A DNA stretch of 64,000 nt from positions 806,001 through 870,000 of the forward strand of contig NC_009616.1 in NCBI RefSeq assembly GCF_000016905.1, written 5' to 3'. The notes under the pieces were generated by a model. It was given only the letters and a program-made list of their open reading frames with translations, ran no database searches and was not told the origin of the DNA. Made by a program: the position numbers and the translations under genes. Position 1 is the first letter of the stretch. Every line of letters starts with the position of its first letter. The DNA is from Thermosipho melanesiensis BI429. Its GTDB lineage: Bacteria > Thermotogota > Thermotogae > Thermotogales > Fervidobacteriaceae. Positions 10,388-18,616 of the stretch are shown piece after piece.

Positions 10388-11924
10388 CCCCCTCCAACAT
10401 TTCAACCAACAATTTTTCGGAAAACTTTTCCTTTAACTCCTTTGCTTTTGATTTACCAATGCCCGGAATCTTTATCAAATCCGAGATCGAATACTCCCCT
10501 ACTCTTTTCTTTACCTCAACAGCAGTTAAAGAACGTAAACCATAATCAACCACGTAAACATCAGATTTCTTTGTTATTTCTCCAATTACTCCAACTAATA
10601 TGGGATACGTACCCAACGGTCTTGCAAAAGTTATATTTCCTTCTCTATATTCTGGTATAACTCCCCTAATAACGGTACCTTTTGGAAATACCTTTCTCAA
10701 CATCTTATTATCTATATTGTTCCTTATTAAATACTTATAATGATTAAATAATTTTTTATTGACCTTAATCTTTTTTCTTTGACTTAAAAACCAAAGAGGT
10801 GTATTGGGAACTACATATATCTGCCTAAGATTAATTCTTCTAACAAGCATATCCTTTTCAAGGTATTCTCTCAACTTTTTATACAATATCTCATATGACC
10901 TTTTTGTTTCTCCATATAGTCCAAATACAAAGTTTAGTCCAGGCAACAATTTTGGTACTCCATCTATTCTTTTTCCGCCTATTTCATTTACAAGCTTAAC
11001 AGCAAAATCTATATCTTTAACACTACCTTGGATATTGTTTTTCTTTCTTACAACCTCATCAAAACTCTCTACTCCAAATGACAGAATATCTCCCGGTGTA
11101 TTATACCTTACTATCATTTCAATAGCTTTAGCGCTTTCTGGATAATATTTTGCAATAAACCCGGGATTTGCATTATCCGTATGTAATACCTCAAGGTCTG
11201 GAGCTACACTCCTAATTCCATTGTACAACTCATTTATTAATATAACATTAACATTAGATGAATTTTTATCAAATCCATATGCAAGTATATTCGCACTTCT
11301 TCCTAATCTAAACGCCTTTATTCCTTCCTTATATAGGGTTTCCACTTCATCTACTATATCCTTAACAGGTCTACTTGAAAAGAAGGGATGTAAAATGGGT
11401 TCACTACAAAACGTACAATATGTTTTTCTTTCACAACCTGTTGACACTTCAACTTCACAAATAACATCTGGATATCTAGGATGTTGTTTTACAATTGATG
11501 CTCCTTTTATAGAAACAACTCTAATTATTTGGTAATCTACTTTTTCAAATGCATACTCCAAAAAATCAACAGTCATATCATCTGCTTCAACATTTTCTGC
11601 AAACTCAACAATTGCACCTGTTAAAATTCTAAAAGGTTTTTTATTTAATGTGAATATTTTTTTTATCTCATCTACCGTAATAGGTGTTCCACCTATATAC
11701 TTTCCAGGTACAGTAACAGAAGATAATATCACCAAAACGTTGTAATCATTAAAATCTTTCCATTTATTTTTTTGTCTTATTTGGTCTATCGTAATATACG
11801 AAACATCAAATCCTTTTAATAACAAAGTACCCGCTATATAGCGGGCATACGTACTAATATATGGTGGAACACCTAAAACCGCAGGTTCATCAACATAACC
11901 GTCAATTAAGATTGCCGATTTCAT
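10377..11924 (-). CDS. Radical SAM protein with B12-binding-like N-terminus and C-terminal HhH
   Basis: This 515-residue protein has an N-terminal Rossmann-like region of about 150 residues that resembles a cobalamin-binding fold. A radical SAM domain follows, whose cysteines are spaced CX5CX2C (GCERKTYCTFCSEP) instead of the usual CX3CX2C. A glycine-rich SAM-binding stretch and DILSFGVESFDE follow. The last 60 residues contain a helix-hairpin-helix (DLIKIPGIGKSKAKELKEKF), usually a nucleic-acid-binding motif. Related uncharacterised archaeal and thermophile proteins share this layout. The reaction is unknown; methylation or radical chemistry on RNA or DNA is only a guess. The N-terminus overlaps the preceding exported-protein gene by 23 bp. 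Confidence 0.8.
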   Translation of the reverse strand: MKSAILIDGYVDEPAVLGVPPYISTYARYIAGTLLLKGFDVSYITIDQIRQKNKWKDFNDYNVLVILSSVTVPGKYIGGTPITVDEIKKIFTLNKKPFRILTGAIVEFAENVEADDMTVDFLEYAFEKVDYQIIRVVSIKGASIVKQHPRYPDVICEVEVSTGCERKTYCTFCSEPILHPFFSSRPVKDIVDEVETLYKEGIKAFRLGRSANILAYGFDKNSSNVNVILINELYNGIRSVAPDLEVLHTDNANPGFIAKYYPESAKAIEMIVRYNTPGDILSFGVESFDEVVRKKNNIQGSVKDIDFAVKLVNEIGGKRIDGVPKLLPGLNFVFGLYGETKRSYEILYKKLREYLEKDMLVRRINLRQIYVVPNTPLWFLSQRKKIKVNKKLFNHYKYLIRNNIDNKMLRKVFPKGTVIRGVIPEYREGNITFARPLGTYPILVGVIGEITKKSDVYVVDYGLRSLTAVEVKKRVGEYSISDLIKIPGIGKSKAKELKEKFSEKLLVEMLEGDVV

Positions 11925-12621
11925 TTTCTATTTCCTCTCGCGTACTTTTACTTGCTTTTTTTATAGTCAAGTAAAAATCATTTATTTTGTAAGTTCCTTT
12001 TTTCTTTGAAAGAAGTAATATGACCTCTTCACCATTTTTATCAACTGCATAAATCTCCAAGTCATCTTCTAAAACCTTTGGTGAAAACCACAAAAAGTTG
12101 TCCAATATATTGTATATCTTTAATGGAATATCGCTTTTATTAATCAACTGAAAGGTTGATAAAACCTTTTCAAATGTCAAGTTTGATGGTAAATACACAA
12201 AATGCATTTCAGTTAAAATATCGTTAAACTTTCTAATTATTTTTTTTATCATACCATCTTTTTTTTCCGCTTTTATCGTAAACAACTTTTCAGAAATCGT
12301 TATTTCTCCATCAAAATCTTCTGATATTTTGTGTGTATACAGATACTTGTAAAATATATCTTCTAGATCGTTTATAGGAGGTGAAAGTTTTAAAGTTCTA
12401 TTAGTTCCTATATAATACTTTCCCTCAAACTTTACCCACGTTACCTTTTTTGGAACTTTTACAAAGACTATCTTATTTCCATCTTCACAAAATACTTCTT
12501 CATATCTTACAATCTGTAATTGGTCTTTGTAATATTCAAAAATTAACCTAAATGCATGATAAGACTGAGAAAATAAAAAAATCGGAGTGATTAATAAAGT
12601 AGCATATAAAAATTTTTTCAC
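11902..12621 (-). CDS. Exported protein, RseB/LolA-like, of the ECF sigma cassette
   Basis: This 239-residue protein has an N-terminal signal sequence (MKKFLYATLLITPIFLFSQS), so it should be exported. The rest is beta-rich with a pattern loosely like MucB/RseB or LolA: an early R-F-Y--G---I--VP---W-K--GK-Y region, then a FNDILTEMHFVYLPSNL segment. I do not recognise a catalytic motif. It lies directly after the small membrane protein and the ECF sigma gene, the position RseB-like regulators take in sigma-E operons. A role in signalling envelope state to the anti-sigma factor is an inference from order and topology. Confidence 0.55.
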   Translation of the reverse strand: MKKFLYATLLITPIFLFSQSYHAFRLIFEYYKDQLQIVRYEEVFCEDGNKIVFVKVPKKVTWVKFEGKYYIGTNRTLKLSPPINDLEDIFYKYLYTHKISEDFDGEITISEKLFTIKAEKKDGMIKKIIRKFNDILTEMHFVYLPSNLTFEKVLSTFQLINKSDIPLKIYNILDNFLWFSPKVLEDDLEIYAVDKNGEEVILLLSKKKGTYKINDFYLTIKKASKSTREEIENEIGNLN

Positions 12622-12633
12622 TGTTTCACCTTC

Positions 12634-12930
12634 TCAAAATCCATCACTTACTAAAGTTATATTGTATATGGATTCAAAATCTTCTATAGTACTATTAATA
12701 TGTGTTTGATTATCTGCAAAAAGCTCAGTTTTTGGTTTGTCAAAATTCAATAGGAAAAGTGAAGAAACAACACCAATACTTAACACTAAGATCAAAACTT
12801 TTCCAAGATTTGATATCTTTTTTCTTTTTTGAATAATCTTAATTACCTTTTCTTCTAATATCTCTCCTGGTTTATAACAGGTTGTATGTTTTAAAGCATT
12901 CAAAATTTTTTCGTACTTTTCATCAGTCAT
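12634..12930 (-). CDS. Small single-pass membrane protein, probable anti-sigma factor
   Basis: The protein has 98 residues, with about 40 charged cytoplasmic residues, one transmembrane helix (LGKVLILVLSIGVVSSLFLLNF) and a short outside tail of 30 residues. The start overlaps the ECF sigma stop by 4 bp (ATGA), the usual arrangement for an anti-sigma factor. The N-terminal part has a single Cys (TTCYKPG) and lacks the HxxxCxxC zinc motif of ZAS-type anti-sigma factors. Identity is inferred from position, size and topology and is not based on sequence similarity. Confidence 0.6.
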   Translation of the reverse strand: MTDEKYEKILNALKHTTCYKPGEILEEKVIKIIQKRKKISNLGKVLILVLSIGVVSSLFLLNFDKPKTELFADNQTHINSTIEDFESIYNITLVSDGF

Positions 12931-13517
12931 ACTATACCTTCCTCCTTAAGTATCTTTTGGAATAATTTTCTTGCATTGTGAAGTCTACTTTTTACAGTGC
13001 CCTCTGGAATATTTAAAATATCAGCTATTTCCTGGTAGGACAGCTCATCGATATCCCTAAGTTTTATTAAAACTCTATCTCTTTCTGGCAACTTCTCTAG
13101 TGCTTTATTTATTTTTTCATATAATATCTCTGATTCCACTTCTTTTTGTACATCTGTCTCTTTGTCCGGAATATCCACTTCTATATCTTCTGTATCATCT
13201 GTTTCCACACTAAATACCTTTTCGTTTTTCTTTTTGTATTTTTCATAATATGTATTACAGACATTCATAGTTATCCTATATATCCAAGTAGATAAAGAAG
13301 AATTTCCCTTAAATTTTTTAATCCCTTTAAATACCCTAAACATAACCTCTTGAACTATATCATCTACATCGTCAGTTCCAAAATAAGTCTTTGCAAAAGA
13401 ACCAATTTTCGGTGCAAAATCTCTATATAGCCTCCTATAAGCCCACTCATCACCTTTTTTGAGGGCTTTTATAAACTTTTTTTCGTTTTTCCAACTAATT
13501 TGACCATCTTCATTCAT
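12927..13517 (-). CDS. ECF-type RNA polymerase sigma factor
   Basis: The protein has about 196 residues and a clear two-domain ECF sigma. Region 2 contains DVDDIVQEVMFRVFKGIKKFKGNSSLSTWIYRITMNVC, read across residues 50-90. Region 4 contains LPERDRVLIKLRDIDELSYQEIADIL, then a helix-turn-helix ending GTVKSRLHNARK. ECF factors direct RNA polymerase to stress or envelope promoters. ATG 13517 was chosen because it follows the DUF72 stop by 1 bp; TTG and GTG codons further upstream lie inside DUF72 without a better SD. The next gene, a membrane protein, overlaps its stop. The target promoters cannot be read from the window. Confidence 0.9.
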   Translation of the reverse strand: MNEDGQISWKNEKKFIKALKKGDEWAYRRLYRDFAPKIGSFAKTYFGTDDVDDIVQEVMFRVFKGIKKFKGNSSLSTWIYRITMNVCNTYYEKYKKKNEKVFSVETDDTEDIEVDIPDKETDVQKEVESEILYEKINKALEKLPERDRVLIKLRDIDELSYQEIADILNIPEGTVKSRLHNARKLFQKILKEEGIV

Positions 13518-13518
13518 T

Positions 13519-14271
13519 TTATGTTCTAAAGAGCTCAAGTTCTTCACCACCAATTATCTTTCTAAATTCAAGTGCATTAAGTAGTGCGTATCCGTTGTAG
13601 CAATTGTTAAAATATATATATTTTTCTCCTTTAAATTCTTTTATCTCATTGTATATAGTTAAAAGTTCTTCCCTTTTATACTTGTAATTATACCTTGTCT
13701 TAGCATTTGATTCAAACCATTTTGTGTTTCTTCCATGAAGTCGGACGTATAACCTTTTATTTGCATTCATTTGAAAAGGATAAAAATCTTTTAGTTTTGG
13801 TTGATCTATTGTTATTATTTCAAAATCATCTGTTTTGAAGTCTTTCCATGAAACATGTCTAAATTCAACAAATAGATTGTTTATCTTTTTAGAAAGTTTA
13901 TACAAAAACATTTCGTTATCTTTATTTCTTTTAAATGAAAATGGAAATTGAGCAAGATACCCAACAAGTCTTTTTTCTTTTTCAATTTCCTTTGTTGCTT
14001 TTAGAAAATTTTCTACGTAATCTATTTCCCTTTCATGGGTTATGCCACCAAACAATTTGACGGAAAAAAGAAAATTGTTGGGGGTATTTCTAAGAAGCGA
14101 TACTATACTCTTATACGATGGCATTCGGTAGAATGTGTAGTTAAGTTCAACTGTGTTGAACCGGTATTTCCAAACATAGAACCTTAACATATTACTTTTC
14201 TTTATATTGTTTGGATAAACCTTTCCTATCCAATCGTCAAATTGAAAACCACTTGTTCCAATGTAGGTCAT
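13519..14271 (-). CDS. DUF72 (YecE-like) TIM-barrel protein
   Basis: This 250-residue protein has the DUF72 signatures: YIGTSGFQFDDWIG at the N-terminus, FNTVELNYTFYRMPS, FLFSVKLFGGITH and VRLHGRN, with a YIYFNNCYNGYALLNA ending. Members adopt a TIM barrel like AP-endonuclease folds; the function is unknown, with a suspected role in DNA or nucleotide metabolism. It overlaps the uvrD stop by 4 bp and directly precedes the ECF sigma gene. Co-transcription with uvrD fits a repair role but proves nothing. Confidence 0.85.
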   Translation of the reverse strand: MTYIGTSGFQFDDWIGKVYPNNIKKSNMLRFYVWKYRFNTVELNYTFYRMPSYKSIVSLLRNTPNNFLFSVKLFGGITHEREIDYVENFLKATKEIEKEKRLVGYLAQFPFSFKRNKDNEMFLYKLSKKINNLFVEFRHVSWKDFKTDDFEIITIDQPKLKDFYPFQMNANKRLYVRLHGRNTKWFESNAKTRYNYKYKREELLTIYNEIKEFKGEKYIYFNNCYNGYALLNALEFRKIIGGEELELFRT

Positions 14272-16160
14272 TTTTCAACACCATACTCAAGATGTTCTAC
14301 TAGATGGAAAGGAATATCATCAATAAAACTTTTTCCTCGTCTTAATATATAATCATTTCCGTAAAATATTCTTGATGAACCTCCCACACTGTGTATTATG
14401 TACAAATAATCTTTAGCCCTTGTAATAGCTACATAAAAAAGCCTTTCTTCTTCATCTAGGTTGTTTTCTCTAAAGCTCATAATATGTGGAAAATCGCCAG
14501 GATTAACACTTAGTATGAATACCACTTTCCATTCTAACCCTTTTGCCTGATGAACAGTTGTAAGTGTTACTTTTTCCTTTTCAGAGTTTTCGCTTTCTAT
14601 TTCGTAGCTTTCACTTACCAGTATATCATTTAAGAATAATTCTGGTATTTTGTAAAATGTTGCCATCTCTATTAATCTTTCGATATCCTCTTTTCTTTCT
14701 CTATAATCTTCAAATTTTTCTTCCATCTTTTTGTTGTAAAAGTTTATGTAAAAGAGTTTTATCCTTTCGCCTGGGTTTTGTATATCAATTGCTTCTTTTA
14801 TTGTGTCTCTTAATATGTGGAAATCTTTGCTTTTTTCCTTTATCTCATTGAATGCGTCATATCCATGTTTTGATAGTTTTTCGGCATAATTTTCTGCCTT
14901 TATATTTCCAATTCCAGTTGCGAGTTTTAATATTCTTATCCAAGAGATTTTTTCTTCAAAATTTACCGTTGTCTTTAGAAATGCAAGACAATCCTTTACG
15001 TGCGCTGTTTCGGTAAAACGTAATCCAGAATAGAGTTTGAATGGGATGTTGTGTTTTGAAAGTGCTAATTGTAGTTCGAGGGAATGGGCATGTGCTCGAT
15101 ACAGGACAGCTATTTCATTTAAGGATATACCGTTGTGTTGGAAGTTTAGTATTTCATTTGCTACAAAGTCTGCTTCATCGTAGTGATCAAAGACTTGAAC
15201 AAGAAATGGCTTTATTCCCGTTGTTCTTGTTGCTTTAAGTTTCTTTTTTATTGACTTTTTGGGGAGCATTTCATTTATAAAATTAACTATTTCTTGTGAG
15301 CTTCTATAGTTTGTTTGTATTTTAAACGTAGTAGCTTCTTTTTGAAAATCTATTACATTTTCAAAACGAGCTCCCCTAAAGGAATAAATACTTTGTGCAT
15401 CATCTCCTACTACCATTAGGTTTTTGTGTACTGTGGATAAAAGTTCTACGATTTTGAATTGTACAATGTTTGTGTCTTGAAATTCATCTACCAGTATCCA
15501 TTTGTATTTTTCCGATTCTTTTAGTCTTATTGCTTTGTTAGTTGACAATATTTGTAATGTGTGTATCAGTAGATCATCGTAATCAACGGCATTTTGATTT
15601 TGTTTTTCTTGTTGGTACCTGACCAATATTTGTTCTATTGTATGTTCTTGTTCTAAATATCTTGGGTTGTATTTTACAATTGCTTCTCTAAGGGATGTAA
15701 GTGTATTGTTCATGTATGAAGCGATGGAAAGTAGTTGTTTTGCCGTTGGGATAGTTTTTCTTTCTGATTTTGGTATGAGTTGGCTTCTTGTGCTTTCCAT
15801 AAGATCTTTTGCATCTTCGCTGTCCAGTATGGTAAAATTTGATTTTAATCCTATTAGTCTACCATATCGCCTTAAGAATAAGTTACATACATGGTGAAAG
15901 GTACCTGCTGTTATTCCGTTTAGATTTGATTTTGAGACTACTTTTGCGCGTTGAAGCATTTCCCTTGCTGCGGCTTTTGTGAATGTTACGAGCATTATTT
16001 CGTTTGGTTTTATTCCAGAATCTATTAGATGTGCTATCTTGTAAGTTATTACCCTTGTTTTTCCGCTTCCTGGACCTGCAATTACAAGTGTTTTCCCGCT
16101 TGATTCTACAACCGCTTTATATTGTTCTTCATCAAGTTTGAGCTTTAAGTCTTCTATCAT
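14268..16160 (-). CDS. UvrD/PcrA-type superfamily 1 DNA helicase
   Basis: This 630-residue protein has the SF1A motifs in order: AGPGSGKTRVITYK (Walker A), TAGTFHHVC, VDEFQDTN (Walker B), VVGDDAQSIYSFRGA, QTNYRSSQEIV, TTVHQAKGLEWKVVFIL and YVAITRAKDYLYI. These enzymes translocate 3'-5' on single-stranded DNA in nucleotide excision and mismatch repair. It is slightly shorter than typical PcrA (about 720). It is the first gene of the eleven-gene minus-strand run that ends with mutL, so two repair genes bracket the unit. Its promoter must lie in the structured 373-bp gap upstream. Confidence 0.92.
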   Translation of the reverse strand: MIEDLKLKLDEEQYKAVVESSGKTLVIAGPGSGKTRVITYKIAHLIDSGIKPNEIMLVTFTKAAAREMLQRAKVVSKSNLNGITAGTFHHVCNLFLRRYGRLIGLKSNFTILDSEDAKDLMESTRSQLIPKSERKTIPTAKQLLSIASYMNNTLTSLREAIVKYNPRYLEQEHTIEQILVRYQQEKQNQNAVDYDDLLIHTLQILSTNKAIRLKESEKYKWILVDEFQDTNIVQFKIVELLSTVHKNLMVVGDDAQSIYSFRGARFENVIDFQKEATTFKIQTNYRSSQEIVNFINEMLPKKSIKKKLKATRTTGIKPFLVQVFDHYDEADFVANEILNFQHNGISLNEIAVLYRAHAHSLELQLALSKHNIPFKLYSGLRFTETAHVKDCLAFLKTTVNFEEKISWIRILKLATGIGNIKAENYAEKLSKHGYDAFNEIKEKSKDFHILRDTIKEAIDIQNPGERIKLFYINFYNKKMEEKFEDYRERKEDIERLIEMATFYKIPELFLNDILVSESYEIESENSEKEKVTLTTVHQAKGLEWKVVFILSVNPGDFPHIMSFRENNLDEEERLFYVAITRAKDYLYIIHSVGGSSRIFYGNDYILRRGKSFIDDIPFHLVEHLEYGVEK

Positions 16161-16298
16161 AGTTTCATCCTTTCTTTTTTAATATTTCTAATAGTAATAA
16201 TAATATGAGGTTTAAAAGTGGAAAGTTGTGAGTTTAGATATTTGGTAAAGTCCTTTGAATATTTAATTTTTTTGCTTTCCATTTTTTTAACTGATAAC

Positions 16299-16315
16299 TA
16301 ACCAGGAGTTGGTTA
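16299..16315. repeat. Short inverted repeat
   Basis: TAACCA at 16299-16304 pairs with TGGTTA at 16310-16315 around the 5-nt loop GGAGT. No T-run follows on either strand, so it is not a plain terminator. Confidence 0.5.
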
Positions 16316-16350
16316 TATGTGTAAAAGATATTTAAAGTAGCTATTTTTTG

Positions 16351-16364
16351 TGGAAAGTTTTCCA
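16351..16364. promoter_or_regulatory. TGGAAA palindrome, operator candidate
   Basis: TGGAAAGTTTTCCA is an inverted repeat with arms TGGAAA and TTTCCA. It contains the same TGGAA-N4-TTCCA core seen near the amylopullulanase promoter and resembles the site near cinA. Confidence 0.4.
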
Positions 16365-16410
16365 AAAAGCCTTTTAAAATGGGATATTTTTAAATTTATT
16401 GTTTTTTTCA

Positions 16411-16451
16411 TGGTAAGAAACATAGTGTTTTGGAAAGCAAAATTCTTACCA
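16411..16451. repeat. Nine-bp inverted repeat
   Basis: TGGTAAGAA at 16411-16419 and TTCTTACCA at 16443-16451 are perfect complements, separated by 23 nt that contain another TGGAAAG. It could fold in RNA or bind a dimeric protein. Confidence 0.55.
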
Positions 16452-16464
16452 CGTGGTTAGAAAT

Positions 16465-16507
16465 CAATATATAGTACTAATATATTTCCAAAGTACAATA
16501 TATAGTA
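16465..16507. repeat. Twelve-bp direct repeat
   Basis: CAATATATAGTA occurs at 16465-16476 and 16496-16507, 31 bp apart start to start, about three helical turns. The phasing is compatible with protein binding on one DNA face. Confidence 0.5.
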
Positions 16508-16533
16508 TGGTAACTTTCCAATAAACTTTCCAA

Positions 16534-16974
16534 TTAAAGTAATATTACATTTTTTTCCAAATACGCCTTTGCAAGTGTGAGCATTTGTCCCCAACCAAAT
16601 GCACAACCATACCTTATGTCTATTTCATCTAGTGTTTTTATCAACGTATGATCTATAATGCTTATCCAAGTTCCACCTTCTATATTTTCCTGAAATTTCA
16701 TTGTAACCTTTGATCGAAATCCATCTTCGTATTCATACCACCAAAATTCCCATAGTTTATATGGTATTATTTCCACGGTATATCCTTTGTCAGTTACTAC
16801 TTCCTTTGTTAACCTTTCCCATCTAAAAAATATTTCTCCACCATCCTTTAGTTCCATTTTCATACCATCTGTAAACCATGGATCCCATCCATTTTTATTT
16901 ACAAACGTATTCCATACTTTTTTCAAAGGTGCATCTATGTACTCTATAAATTTCATAGGTGTTAGTTTTAACAT
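16534..16974 (-). CDS. SRPBCC (AHSA1/START-like) domain protein
   Basis: The protein has about 146 residues. FIEYIDAPLKKVWNTFVNKNGWDPWFTDGMKMELKDGG near the N-terminus and WEFWWYEYEDGFRSKVTMKF in the middle match the helix-grip fold of AHSA1-like SRPBCC proteins, which bind hydrophobic ligands. The ligand is unknown. ATG 16974 follows the SD AAAGGGG; an upstream in-frame start would overlap the membrane protein gene. It is the last gene of the cinA-lacI operon. Pairing with a LacI regulator and an Mpv17-like membrane protein is unusual and gives no clear function. Confidence 0.75.
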   Translation of the reverse strand: MLKLTPMKFIEYIDAPLKKVWNTFVNKNGWDPWFTDGMKMELKDGGEIFFRWERLTKEVVTDKGYTVEIIPYKLWEFWWYEYEDGFRSKVTMKFQENIEGGTWISIIDHTLIKTLDEIDIRYGCAFGWGQMLTLAKAYLEKNVILL

Positions 16975-16978
16975 TATT

Positions 16979-17626
16979 TTACCCCTTTCTAATTGATAAA
17001 AGAATTCCAAGGGCTATTGAAAGCATAGCAGCTGTAAGTACTCTATATTGAGATGGCAGAAGAAAAGTAAATGTATGAGCAGGTATCCAAAAAAATGGAA
17101 TGGTTTTTAACACGACAAATCCTACGTATTTGTTCCAATCAATGGTATTTACAACATCGGATAGCTTAATAGAAAGTATTTTTGAAATTTTCCCATCTCC
17201 CAGGTCTATAAATGTATCTGTTATCCTATGAAAAGCCATAAAAGTAGGTGCAAAAATAAGGTTCATAAGTATACTGGTAAAAAATGCGTGGACAAACTTA
17301 CCGTTCCCTGGAAGAAGATCTTTTTCCATTACCACATATGTGCCACTTGCAAATAATTCAAATACGAGTACAAAACACATTCCGAGAAATCCCCAAACAA
17401 TAAATCTATATACTATTCCTTTTGGAATGATATATCTTCTCTTTTGAAGTCTAATGGATAAAATTTCACCCATGGTTGCAAGTACAGAAACCTTTAAAAA
17501 CCCCATTAGATATGGATGTGTTTTATTTAATGATATGTAGATATCATGTGTGGGTTTAAATATAAGTAAAAATACAATAAAAAGAAATGTTGATATCCAT
17601 ATTATGTCTCCTTTTTTCATTTTCAT
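16979..17626 (-). CDS. Mpv17/PMP22-like integral membrane protein
   Basis: This 215-residue protein has four to five hydrophobic helices. The C-terminal helix pair (FFWIPAHTFTFLLPSQYRVLTAAML) parallels the Mpv17/PMP22 signature, where a Pro-Phe-x-x-x-x-Phe run is followed by a P-x-x-x-R-V motif. The upstream HAFFTSILMNLIFAPTFMAFHRI matches the paired helix. Mpv17 proteins are best known from mitochondria and peroxisomes; bacterial members are few and uncharacterised. The call is by pattern only. It begins 6 bp after the lacI stop, so the two are co-transcribed. Confidence 0.55.
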   Translation of the reverse strand: MKMKKGDIIWISTFLFIVFLLIFKPTHDIYISLNKTHPYLMGFLKVSVLATMGEILSIRLQKRRYIIPKGIVYRFIVWGFLGMCFVLVFELFASGTYVVMEKDLLPGNGKFVHAFFTSILMNLIFAPTFMAFHRITDTFIDLGDGKISKILSIKLSDVVNTIDWNKYVGFVVLKTIPFFWIPAHTFTFLLPSQYRVLTAAMLSIALGILLSIRKG

Positions 17627-17632
17627 ACCTCC

Positions 17633-18616
17633 TTATGTATCTCTTTCAATTAATTCAGGTTTAAAAACAGCGGTGTGTTTTTTACGAACGTACCCTTTAA
17701 TTTTTTTTAGTAATATTTCACCTGCGGTTCTTCCCATTTCTTTTATTGGTTGTTTAATTGTGGTTATGTTTAATATATTTGAAAGTGTTAGATTATCAAA
17801 TCCACATAGGTAGAAGTCTTCTTTCGGTTCAAACCCCTTTACCCGTGCAAATTCAATGACCGGGAATGCAAAGTAATCTGTTGTTGTAAATATTAGTGCT
17901 TTTTTTGCTATGGTAAATATTGTTTTTGCAGTTTTAAATGCATCTAACCAATCGAGTTCTATTTCAAATATTTTTTTTACTTTTCTACCTTTTCTTTCAA
18001 TTGATTCTATAAATCCATTTACCCTTTCTTCGAAGACTGTACTTTCAAGTTTTGATTTTCTGCTATGGGTTATTACAAAAAGCTCACCATCAAAATTTGA
18101 AAGGTAGTCTCCTGCAATCATACCACCGTAAAAATTATCCACAATTACAGAGTCGTATTTTTCTGAATCAAATTCTACTGAAACCACTGGCATATTTTTT
18201 GGTATGTATTGTTTAAGCAACTTATCCACATTTAGTGCATCTACTATTAACCCATCTGTTCCCAATACAAAATCTGAGCTTTCCCTTACAAATCTGTACC
18301 TGTTTTCGCTGTAAAGAGGATATACAAAAGATGTATATCCTTCTTTTTCAAATACTTCGTCTATTCCAGAAAGAAGGAGTTGATGAAATTCTCCAACCAT
18401 TTGTGGGAAGATGGTGGTGATGATCTTTGTATGACCACTTGATAATCTCCTTGCATGTGGATTTGGCATATACCCCAATTCTTCTATAATCTTTAATACG
18501 TGTTCTTTTGTTTTTGGATTTACATGTGGACTGTTGTTTATAACCCTTGAAACAGTTCCAACCCCTACTCCTGCTTTTCTAGCAACGTCTTTTATGGTAA
18601 CAGTCTTTTTTTTCAT
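17633..18616 (-). CDS. LacI-family transcriptional repressor
   Basis: This 327-residue protein has an N-terminal LacI helix-turn-helix (TIKDVARKAGVGVGTVSRVINN) and hinge helix (HARRLSSGHT), then a periplasmic-binding-protein-like sensor domain with DGLIVDAL and DFYLCGFDNLTLS. Such repressors usually respond to a sugar. It overlaps the cinA stop by 4 bp, so it is transcribed from the cinA promoter, where TTTGGAAACGTTCCAAA (minus strand) lies just after the -10 box. Autoregulation is therefore plausible. The final four codons (LIERDT) match the usual LacI ending. Confidence 0.92.
   Translation of the reverse strand: MKKKTVTIKDVARKAGVGVGTVSRVINNSPHVNPKTKEHVLKIIEELGYMPNPHARRLSSGHTKIITTIFPQMVGEFHQLLLSGIDEVFEKEGYTSFVYPLYSENRYRFVRESSDFVLGTDGLIVDALNVDKLLKQYIPKNMPVVSVEFDSEKYDSVIVDNFYGGMIAGDYLSNFDGELFVITHSRKSKLESTVFEERVNGFIESIERKGRKVKKIFEIELDWLDAFKTAKTIFTIAKKALIFTTTDYFAFPVIEFARVKGFEPKEDFYLCGFDNLTLSNILNITTIKQPIKEMGRTAGEILLKKIKGYVRKKHTAVFKPELIERDT

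Larger units (their letters stand above)
16161..16533. promoter_or_regulatory. Structured 373-bp intergenic region upstream of the uvrD run
   Basis: No convincing gene is present. The region separates the 3' end of the cinA-lacI operon from the uvrD run, so it should hold the uvrD promoter. It contains the motif TGGAAAG(T/C) or its complement at 16219, 16274, 16351, 16431, 16513 and 16525, several inverted repeats, and a 12-bp direct repeat, each listed separately. The density is far above that in the other gaps of this window. Confidence 0.6.
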
